The notes beneath the pieces are model-generated. The model had not been told where the DNA came from. It saw only the letters and a program-made list of their open reading frames with translations, and ran no database searches. 48,377 nucleotides of DNA from Blastopirellula sp. (GTDB lineage: Bacteria; Planctomycetota; Planctomycetia; Pirellulales; Pirellulaceae), in assembly GCA_002733575.1 (NCBI GenBank), contig NVWB01000008.1, positions 19,503-67,879 of the forward strand. The letters are read 5' to 3'. The translations under genes were made by a program, and so were the position numbers. Every line of letters starts with the position of its first letter. Position 1 is the first letter of the stretch. Positions 30,648 to 42,600 of this stretch are shown in pieces.

Positions 30648-33600
30648 TTAATCCATCACACTGTCGTCTGCGATTAAGTCGAGAAGTTCATCGAAAGAAT
30701 CTTCGTCTTCTTCGGCGTTATCCCAGATGTCAGTAAGATCGTCTGCTACAGCAGCAATGATGCTTTCGATATCATCGGCGACAATCGAGTTGTCAAGGGA
30801 AACAATATCATCAATGGCAGCTTCCGTCTCGACCGAAGCAACCGTTTTGATGATCGAAGCCGCGTAAGGTTGCATTGATAGCTCGGAATAACTTGGAGCA
30901 TAAATGTCAACCACATTGTTGTCTTGAACCAAGGTTGATTGAACTACAGGCTCTTGAACAGCAACTGAAGTTGCAATCGGTTGGATGGCTTCAATGGTGA
31001 TCGGGGCTTCTAACGAAGCTGATACACTTGAAGTGTCCAATGCAAACTCAATCGGTTCAGGGCTCTGTGTAATGTCTCCACTGAAGATAAAGTCAGCGAG
31101 GTCTAACAAGTCATTCGGATTGACTTTGTTGTCTCCGTTTACATCTAGGTAAGCATGAACTTCATTCGGTCCTAAATCCTTGTAGAGCTTTCTGAAATTA
31201 CCATTATCAAAGGTGTGTTCTCGATTATTTAGTTCATAAACAATCGGAGCAACATCTAGGAATGTGACGATGTTGTCACTGAAATTAACCGCAAAGTCAA
31301 AGACTGGGTTGTGCCAAGGGTTTTCTCCTGGTTCACCGATTGTGATGACGTAATCTTCAACTTCACCATCGACAGCCAATCCATTGGAGTCAAGTCCACC
31401 TGTGCTGCTAAAGCGGAACCTTGCATAGGTTTGACCTGTTTTTGATCCAGTTGGGATGTTCGATAATGATATTTCCTGACCTTCAGGGGAGTTTGCACGA
31501 TCTGAAGCATCGGCTGTCAGTGGATGGCTGATAACCACTTGCTCGTTGGGTTCAAAAGTGCCACTGAAGTCAAAGTCAATCCAAGCATCTAGGAAACCGT
31601 ACTCAGTAGAACCAATCGGAATGGTTGTTTTGACAAACAGTTGATTTGATACCACCGGGCGAACCGTCCATGGTACGGGATTAGGATCTAGATCATCAGG
31701 ATTAGGAGCTTGAATGTAAATTCCGTCATCAGTTGGGCCATCTAAGTCAGCTAAGATCGAAGGTGTCCCTTCCAACTCTGCATCAATACTGTCTCCCAGG
31801 AAGAAACTGTCTTTGATAATGTGTCGTGCTCCATTATCGATAAGTAACGTATCGAAGCTGAATACATCATCATTGGGTAGATCGCCAAAGTCTAACAGGC
31901 CACCTACTTGAACTTGGAAGGTTGTGATGCCTGCTAACTCAAGCACAGGTTCCAAGGTGATCGGGTCGATCATTGGTTCTCCTGTATCTGGATCAAGCAC
32001 AGGAACCATTGCCGTTTTATTTGGTTCCAAGACATTGCCAGCAACGTCGCGAATTGCATTTGGAGAGGCATCATCTTTGTCTAGGATGATTCGATAGATG
32101 ACTCCTTCTTCAAACACTCCAGAGATTGGGACAATGCGAATGATATTGTTGGTTGCATCGTAATCAAATCGATAGTCGATTCCTTCTACCAAAACGGTTG
32201 GATCGAGTCCTCTAATTTGTTCAATAATGACGGACGCACTTGTGACTGAATTGTCGTCAATTCCACTTCCTTCAGCCTGGTCTGAAAGACTACCGCTATC
32301 AAACAGTTGTATGGAAATGTTGCTCATTGGGCCATCGAGCAACTGAACCACATCTGCTTGTGGGTCAAGGTCAACGCCTTCTGAATCATTGTCTTGAGGC
32401 GACAACAGGAATGCTCTTGGACCGTTGAAATCGGCACGCTCAAGAGCACCGATGTCTCGGAATGAAACTGAACCAACACCACCACTGGAAACGACGGATG
32501 GGTCGTCTACACGCAATTGACCTGTTTGATCTAGCGTAGGTGCTAAAATTGGGGAAGGCTCAATTCCTAGCGGATTAATCACTGAGGAAACTTGAGTACG
32601 TTCTTCAAGTGAGTCAACGGCTGCATCAATGACTAATGCACCTGGTGCAAGATAGAAGTTGGCATTGGCCGCATCAACGAATAAGGGATCGCTCTGGTTT
32701 AGGGCTAGTGGAGCAGATTCTCCGTTGCCACGAGCTGTCCTCAAGTTATTATTGTTGTTTTGATAAGCCGTTCGATTAACCACGGTGCTGTCTTGCGATG
32801 TGGCATCGATTACGTCAATCGCGGTGTTGAAGTTTGCCACAATGTTATTCAACAAGGTGGGGCCAGCAGCATCGTCGATTCGGATTCCTGTATCGCCAGA
32901 TTTGTTTCCATAGAGCGTGTTATTGATCACACGTCCAAAAGGAACCGCCGCTAAAGGGTCCGAACTGGCAATGCTATCGCCACTGATATGAATGGCACCA
33001 TCGCCACCGCCGAAGATCACGTTATTCGTTACCGTAACACCCGTCGCAAATCGGTTGACATTTTCTGTCGCAGCAATGTTTGGAGCACCTTGGTGCGGCA
33101 GGTTGCCACCGATGTCTCTGGGCGAGGCATCCAGTAGAATTCCATACTCTTCGGAATTCGAGATGCGATTGCTCTGTAAAATGATCTGACCCTGATCTCG
33201 GTGGGTGTTTTGATCACCAAACATGTTGAACGTATCAACAGTTAGTTGGCTCGAAGTTCCAATGCCATTGGATTGGTTACCAACAAGGTAACCTTCGAGA
33301 GAAATTGACATCGTGTATGAACCTTCAGAGTCAAAGGTTCCACCATTGCTCCCATCTTCGGGGTTGTAAGAGGAGTTGTTAAAACCACTGACTCCAACGT
33401 AATAAGTTCCCGTTGCTGGTGCTATGACATCAATATACGGATCAAGTGAAAATACTTCACCAGGTGAAGGGATGTCATCAGCAGGAAAGCCAATCTCAAT
33501 CACCGAGCCTGGACTAACTTCATAGAATAGGCGTAACATTCCATCTAATGTCGAACCGGCAGTGGCAGCATCAACATCGATTTGAATCCGTTGTCCGGCT

Positions 33601-36600
33601 GATACTTCAAGTTTAAATAAGTCGACATCTTCTGTGGTTCCAAAATTGTCGCCAATAAATCCATTCACTAGATAAGTTAATGGTGACCCCAGAAGTCCAT
33701 CAATTCCTGTAGAGGTCGCCAGGGCGATAATGTCATCGGCTTCATTGGCGAACTGTGGAGCGATTATTCCTCCAGGATTGCTGCTAGGAACATTGTCGAT
33801 TGCGATGCTATTTTTATACGAGAACGAACCAGATGTCGCTCGTATCGCATTTAGCAGTTCTTCGCCAGAGCCGCGTTGTTCGCCTGGGCCGCGTGCATCG
33901 CTAGGGTTGCCGGCTAACGCAACATCGCTGGTAGATTTAGGAGAAAGGTCAACTTGGCCGCGAGTGATGTTGAAAGTTGAACTTCGGATATTTACCTGAG
34001 CAAACACACCTAATTCTCGGGTGAATTCAATTAACCCACGATCAGCTTGCCCTTGTGTGTCGTTAATGGCACTGCTGAGAATGTTTGCGATATCGGCGGC
34101 AGACATGAGTTTGTTGTAGCCAATCGAGTAGATTCCGTTTGCTGTGTCATACGAGTCGTTCACTAGTTGACCGTTGAGATCATACTCATTGTCCACAAAC
34201 TCGAAGACAACGAAATCAACACCATCGTTGACTTCGAGTTGAGTTCCCGGATTTAACTGATTTCCGGAGACCGTATTGATGGATGTGCCTTCAATCAAGC
34301 GATCATTGGTGTCAATTGTATAGAATAAAAATTGTCGCTCGGCACCTGAGAGACTTGGAACTCCTTCGCCGTATTCTGTTCCACGACGAATTTCTAACTG
34401 ATATTGGCCTTCTAGGACATCGTGATTACGAAGTTGAGTGTTGGTTGTGAAGGCCGTTGCATTGTTGCTCGCACCAGTGACCATCTCGCCCCGTTCGCGG
34501 AAACCGATGATCAAGTCATCGATAAATGCACCCTGGCTAAGGTTGGCTTGTCCACGTTGGTTTGCTTTGCTGTTATTAGCTTGTTCATTGGTGGGGCTTG
34601 TCGTTCCATAATTATCTGACTGTAGGAAGTCATCCGTCCCAATTGTCGAATTGAAGCTTGTGCTTACTTCATAGCCATTGAGGAAAATGAACTCCTCAAA
34701 TTGCTTGAACATCTCGTAGCCAAGGACCTCGGCTTTGGGGGTAATCACTTCATGAAGTCGCGTGTTAATCACGTTAGCAACTTCAGTTGATGACATGCTG
34801 GAGTCTACTTCAATATTGTTCGCGAAGGTATCGTTGTAACCATCTGACCCTAAGGTTGCCAAGCCGCTAGGTAGAGAAACGATGTTATTGAATCCACGCA
34901 GGTTAATCTGGTTGTCATTCTCTGCTGGGTTTATCGTTCCTTCTAAATCGATAGTCACATTCGCAAAACCGGCACTGCTAATGGCCTCAAAGACTGCAAC
35001 CGCAGTCTCAGCAGCACTCATGTTCGGGCTGATCTCAATTGTGACGTCAGCAGAACCAGTAGTACCCGTTGTGTCGAATTCAAATGATTTCATGGTGCCG
35101 TTGCTGTCGGTAAGAACAAAGCCCTCTCCATCATTAAATCCTGAACCTGTTCCTGTGGTTATGGTTTGTCCTTTGTTGAACTCAAAATAATAGGGAGTCC
35201 CTGTCCGAGAGTCTCTGATGGTAAAGAGTTCTCCATCAACGATGTCTTCGCCTGCACGGGCACGAATCTCTTCGGTGTTGTATTCAACTCCATTTGCAGA
35301 ACCACCTAGATTAATACTACCGCCAGTCGAGAAGTCAAATCGCAAGCGTATATCACTGTGACCTGCAAAGGCAGAAAGATCAATACGTGCTTGTCTCCAG
35401 CCCTCGTTGTCAAACAGTTCTTGAACCCCAGTGTCGCCTAAATAGTTGAACTCACGATCACTCTCAGCGACTGCAATGATACTGTCTTCGGCCCGAGCAC
35501 CACCAAAGAAGTCATTGATTCGATCATAAGGATCGTCTTTGCCGGCACTATCTGGTCCGTGGAAAGAGTTATTTGTGCCTAGTAATTCCCAGTTGCCATT
35601 TTCGTCGGCAGCGAACACCTTTAAGGCATCACGAAGTGGAGAATTATCAGTAGTGATGGTACCGTCGTCATCATGGTCAGCCCCATCCGTATCTAAGAAG
35701 TAATTAAAGTAGAGAGTTGGAAGGTCCGCAGCATCGTAACCGTATAAGCTGAATGGATCACTAATGATCGAACCATGAGCATCACCTGGCAGGTTGTAGT
35801 TGCCTTTAGTCGCATTTCCATACGCATTTTCTTCGACAAAGGTTTTTACCTCGTTGCCGAAGTAAAAACTTGTGCCTCCGAGGACATCAGCACTATTAGA
35901 ATTTGTGACAGGCACTACAAGACCATGACCAGCATCCTTTCCTCTAGTTCCCGAAGTATGCCAAAGGTTACGATTCAAAGTACCAAACTCAATGCCTTGA
36001 ACACCAAAGATACCTGTCTCGATGACTGCTCGATCTCCGTGGAAGATTGGTTGAGCAACACCCAATGTGTCAACCGCTATAATTCTTCCTTCACTATCCG
36101 AGATGAACAGGACATCAGCATAGTCTGTATTACCATTTCCATTTTGAGGTCCAGAGGTCACACTTGTGAACTCAGATTGATATCCAAATGGCAACTCACC
36201 AGCGGTGATGAGATCTTGGATTGTTGTGTTGATCTGATCGATATAAGTCGTGTTAATTATTGTGCCATAAGCATCCGTTCCAAAACTAAACCCTCCAAAT
36301 CCACCGCCAGTTGTTATCAGAAAGAGCCCGCCAGTTTCTGTTACGCCGTAAAGGTCACGGTCAACTGCGGCGATACCAGTGATGTATCCACCGGAAGCCC
36401 TGCCTCCTTCTTGTAAATAATTGTTCCTGAAAGCGTTTATTGGGTTGGTTTGAGTCCCAAGTGAAGTACCAGCTCCGAAGTCAATGAGCGAAGTACGTCT
36501 AAAGGTGTTTGGATCTCGATTCGTAGCAGTAAACCCAGAGGCGAACACAATTGCATCGGCTACTTCTGTTGCAGTGTCAAAGCTACTGATACTAACTGCC

Positions 36601-39600
36601 GTATTAGCAGGGTCAGTGGTGCCCTCATTGTCTACATCAAATTCATAGGTGACGGGGCCTCCAGGGTAATTGATCACAAACGTATAGCCATCATATAACC
36701 GGAGAGTATCTCCATCTGGAACGCTGACAAAACCAGTACCAGAAAAGTCTAGGTCAGTTCTGATGCGACCAGTGGGGCGAGCATTTGATCCACCGATATA
36801 GTTGACAAAGACGTTGGGATCGCCATGGAAGAATTCTGGAGAACCAATGGGTCGATTGTCGCCATCACTGTCACTCGCATCCATCTCGAACAAGATGTTT
36901 GCGTATTTCGATTGTGAATCACCACTAAAACTTCTAAGTGAGACATCACCCCGGCTACCAACAGTGTAAAGGTTTAAGCCGTTTGCAGAAGAGCTATTTG
37001 TGTAGACAAATGCAGAGGCTTCAAACTCATAGCCCCAGCCAATTCTGCCGCCACCCACAGGATGTGATCTCACTACAGCATTGTTTGCATCTCGTTCATA
37101 AGTAAGCATTCCATCGTGGCGGATAGCGTTTCCTACACTGCCATCGCCGGTATCGATGGCGAAGAAGTTACCTGAACCAAGGTCATCAAGGTTTCCGTTT
37201 TGATCCTGATCGTAGGTATACAGTGTGCCATCAGGGTGCATGGCGATATCGCCTGTAATCTGCCCAAACTTGCCCACATTGGCTTCGGTTGCACCAGTGA
37301 ACGGATCAACGGCAAAGATACGTGTGCCAGTGCCGTCGTCTCTTGAAAGGAAGAGTGTAAAGTCCCCCAGGTTGTACGAGACCCTATTCGTATTATTTAA
37401 TATCGAGGTCGAATCGCTGTCCAACGAGTCAATCGTGCCATCGCCATCGGAGTCTACATAAGGATTTCCTGGTTGTATTGCTGTTGTATTATAGTAGGCA
37501 CCGCTGATACGATCTTCAACAATACGTCGCACGGAATCAACAGGCTCGAATCGAACCAAAGGGTTTGCCGCATTCGCTTGGAAGAACTGATCCATTTGAA
37601 CCGGAACTTCACCCTGATTCGAGACCGCAATGTAATACTTACCCACGGGCAATGAGATATTACCGATCAGTGGATCGCCATTCGAGGTCGAGCCACGACT
37701 AAGGTCTGAATTGGTGTCTGATTGGCCAGCAACTTCAGGATGATTTAAATCGTCGCTGATGCCTGAATCCTGGCTTGTTAATATCAATGCACCGTCTTCA
37801 TCAAAGACCGAAATGATAGCATTCGCACGTGCTAAACCGGCTGCGTAATCTAGATCAAATACCAGAGACGCATACAGATTTTCATCACTGGTACCAGGAA
37901 TGGTTTGGGTATTGTCGTACTGTAAGTCAAAAGAATACCAATCAATATCGCCATCCTGTAGAGTCACGATTATTGAGTTAAGATAATCAACTTCTGCTTC
38001 AAAGGCGGTATCTAGATTACCTGCGACGCTCAACGCGGCATGATCCGAGTTGAAGATATTACCAAGATCATGAGCATTGCCAAAGGTATCGTTGTTGTCA
38101 TTCGCATCTTCGGCCGATTCACCCAACAATGGTGAACTGCTTGGTTGACCGAAGACAGAAATGCCATTTATCGCATTTCGGATATCGGCATAGCGTACGG
38201 TTGATCCAGCGAATTCGTCGACTTCGCTAAGGCGAATCTGCATTTGATAGACACCTGCGGTGATGCCATCGGTGAGATTTTCTGCCCCTGATCCAAGGTC
38301 GCCACTATTGCTGCGAACGCGGACATGGTAAGTCCGTGCGTTAGGGCCTGGGATACCTGGAAGTACCACACGCATACCAGCATCACGTGGATTGGTTGAC
38401 CAGCGATCAAGGTCATAGAATCCTGATTTTCGTAACTCGTTGACTTGGTCTTCCATGCCTGGAACTGCAAACAAGTTCGGGTTACCGATTTCTAATACGT
38501 TTTCCCCACCTGGGTCTTGAGAATTTACGGATCGAGCAATGACGTTACCTGCGGTATCGATCAATTCAATCACAGGGTCAAGGTAGTGAGTGGAGCGATC
38601 AATATCAAACCAAACTTCAGTTCCTGGAAGTGCCTCGAACGAATAGACATCGGCATCGGCTGCGGAACTGAGGAAACCTTGGATGTTATAACCAAGACGT
38701 TGATTGTCATCACCAGCAAATTCATCGGGTGCCAACAGACCAAGGGCTTGAGAGTTTTGTGGAGTTCCATTGATACCAGTGAGTTCAAGATTGTTGGACT
38801 CTGATTCAACAATGAGTGCAACATTTCGATCATAGGCATTTTCATCAATGACGATTCCCATCCAGTCACCAGGGCTCACAGTGCCGGGGCCGCCAGTGTC
38901 GTTTTGGGCTTGACCAAATTCATCAAAACCAGCACCCACGGTATCGTCATGCAACGAGGTCATCACGACTGGGAATCCAGGTTGACCAATCACGTGCAAC
39001 ATGCCGCCAATGCGATCATCAATGTCGAGTGGATTGCCGGTGGCCCATAGTCCAGCATCGTCACTAAGGAATTTGACAACAAGACTTTCAGTAGATGAAC
39101 TTTCCAAACGCAAGCCACCATAAGTGTGCATGTCTGGAATGTAAACAGTATTATAAACCACATGGACTATATCGGTATCGTCCCAAACAACTTCAGTTGT
39201 CAAAGTTCCGGCACGCACTTCCATGCCGTTGACATCATTCGAGGTAAGCAGGTTGTGGCGAATCAACGGACCTTGGTTGTCTGCCAGCCCTGGTTGAATG
39301 TCTGAGTTGCCTGTGGCACGGCCATAGTCAGTGATCAACTCGTAATTCAAAGAGTTGACATCAATGTTGATCACCGGACCCATATTAGATCGCATGTTGT
39401 TGCCAACAATAATTGGCTGGGCACCCCGTACAAAAATTGTGCCACTCGCGTTGGACATACGGCTCGATCGATTTGGATCATCGCTGGCTCCACGTCCATC
39501 TTCGTTGTACTCAAACAGTGAGTGCGTCAATCGGACATCGGCTTGATGGATCTCAAGTGGATTGAAGTGAGCTGAACCCCCTTCAATACGCGACTCACCA

Positions 39601-42600
39601 CCAGCATAGGAGACCATGATATGGTCGAGGCTACCGCTCGAAGCATGACCGAAGTACAGACCGGCCCAGTCTCCGGGTGCTGCCAAAGAGTCTGTGCCAT
39701 TATTATTCGTGTCAAACGTACCACCAAATCCAAAACGATCATCATTGATCGAAGTGAAGATGACTTCACTACCAGCGCTTCCTTCGGCAATGAAATTGGC
39801 GCCAATTTGAGTTTCAATTCTAGCGCGGTTTAGTTTCACAACGATACTAGCGTCAATCACCAATGAACCATCTAGGCGTGCAGTTAAAGGGCCCCCGAAG
39901 GAATCGCGTGTAGGGCCTGAAAGTGTGCTTTCAATCTCCAAGTTTTCTTGAAGCACATGCACAATGTCGGTGTCGTCAAATCTTGCAGCAACCGTTATTC
40001 CTTGGGCATCTTGACCAGGGGCAGTTCGTACGCGGACTAGTATGCCGTTCAACGAGTTGTTGTCGAGATCGTTGCCAAAGATATCAGGGCCAACACGTTC
40101 AATATCAGGAGTGAAGACAGCAGCGTCTCCTTGGAACATCTGGAAGTTTGATTCCTCGAAACTATCAGGATCAGCAGATAACGCTGCACCAGCGCTGTTT
40201 GAGATTTTATTGAAGTTAATTGTTGGACGTGATTCTTCCATATAGATAGCGGTTGGCGTAAACAACGACCCTTCAGGGCTCACCGTTCCACCAGCATAAC
40301 GAATGTCGGCACCGATAATTGAATTGAGGAAAATCCCTCTTGATTCCCAGTCGTTGTTGCCTTGTTGGCGATCAACTTCATTGTTGAGGATGATTCCACC
40401 CCAGTCTCCAGCAATTGGATCTTTCAGAGTATAGGATCGGTTCCCTACTCCATTGCCTTCATTAAAAGAGGTCAAAACAACACGACGGTCTTTACGTTCG
40501 GTGTCACCCTCATAGCGTTCAGGCACACCCAAGATTTGGAGTGAACTTAGGCTGCGGTCTTCATTGACCGTGGTACTACCAACAATGATCGAACCTTGTG
40601 AGAACTTGAGAATTACTCCTTCGTCAATCATCATGGTTACGCCTTGCGGCAAGATGATGTCGTGTCCGTCTTCTAAATCAAGGCCCGTGATAGGATCTTC
40701 CCCGATTAGATAAACTGGATTATCAGATTGTAAGTTGTCACCCTCTTCTTCGTCTAATCCTTCATTATCGAGAAGCGATGGTACGGCTGTTACACGAATC
40801 ACATCCCCAGTGATTCCAGATTGACTGCGGGTCTTCATTACATCAATCGCAGTATCGATTTCAGTAAATGGATTCGTTAAGGAACCAGTTGATGGATTGA
40901 ACGGATCTTCTACGAAAGATTTGTCAACAAAGAATGTTCTAGGGGAATTTTCCATTCCATCAAAAGTCGGAGATTCTGCGTGGAACCAGAAGTTGAATAG
41001 ACCACCTGCTTTTGCATCGAGATCACCATCTAAAGCTGCCCCGCCTGAGGAACCCTGGCTGATTGCGATGCTCTTGTTGGCAACAATGGATGAATCAAGC
41101 ACAACTGAATTGTTGATTGCCGTTCCACTTAGATCGATGCGGTTACCAACAGCAGTGGCGTGGATGTCGAAACTTTTTGAATTGATCGCCTTGAGTAAAG
41201 CTTGAACCACTTCACTTGCACGCATGTCGGTAGTGATTTTAACCGCAGTGAAAGAAACATCGCTGATCGAGGCAGGTGAAGATAAGTCAGATACAATGTC
41301 GATTTCAAAAGTCTCTTCAACTCCGCTGGCATCGGTTAAGATAATGGTTTCTTCATCAGCAAAACCCATTCCACCGGTCTGTACGAGTATCGACTGACCA
41401 CTGTTTTGTGCTGATCCAGCATCTCGCAGCGCACTGTCTGCGTCAGGTCGGAACTGTACCTGGAGTTTATATTTTCCTTGCGAAGTTCCACCAATTCCTG
41501 AGTCTTCAATTGTGGGATCATAGACATTGTTGCCACTTGCCGAGACACCAATGAAATAGGTTCCCGCTTCAAGTTCCAATTCTAAAAAAGAGTCTTCACT
41601 AAAGTAATCGTCGTTACGTGCAATGACCGTGTGTGAACCATCTCCATTTTCTCGGTAGATCGTGACTGCGGCATCCAGCAGACTTGAATCAGTGAGACGC
41701 TCGGCCATGATTTCAGCCGAAAGTGTTCCTGCTTCAGGGAGCTCAAATCTATAAAGATCGATATCTTTCGATTCAGGTCGGTATAAGTTCTTCAAGTGAG
41801 CTAGATCGTGGTTGCCTGGGAAAATTCGATCAACTGCTTGTCCAAAACTAAGGTCTCCATCAGAACCTTGAATGGTTTGAGGTGGTAGATCATAAGAGTG
41901 GCCTAAGCCCAGCAGATGCCCGATTTCATGAAACGCAGTCGTTTGCCAAGCGGCACCAAAAGCGTCGTCACCAATTTGATCGTGATCGGCCAAGTCCATA
42001 ATGGCAAGGTTACCACCTGCAAGACCCGCAACCCCACCTGGGCCTGTGTCAACTGTTGGGTCTAATCCTCGCAAGTCACCAGTGACTATTTGAAGATCTG
42101 AACCTTGGTCATTCGGAACTTGAATAAACTGAATTCCAGCGTAGTAGCTATAGAGCTCAAAGATCTCTTGAGCTCGTTGGCGTTGGATATCTGTGATCTG
42201 GTTTTGGAACGGTTCTTGGGTAGGGCTTGAAGGATCAATCCCATAAAGATTTGGGAAATTATAGGTTCGGGTTGTGATGCCAGGCGTCGTATCAGGAGAC
42301 TGTAGCAGATGGCTCTCTTCGGGAATATCACGATGACCTGGTTCATCGACGGTACCTGGGAATTCAATCGTATAGGCAGTCTCGTTACGGATTTCTGATT
42401 CGAGCACGATTGTTTGAGAACGATCAATGATGATTCCAACCGAATTACCGGGCAAAATCATCTGAGGACGATTGCCGGCTGTGCCTCGCAAGCTGGCTCG
42501 TCCTTGAAAGGATAGAATATTTGCTTTAACTTCAATTAGCCCAGACGTTGAAAGATCTGCAACTATTTTGTTTCGAACTTCACCTCTCGTTGTTAGTCCC

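Noticed and set aside
35775..36416. 213-residue frame on the plus strand inside the giant gene
   Set aside because: It is antisense to a well-supported coding region, rich in Ser/Cys/Ile with no domain pattern, and has no ribosome site.
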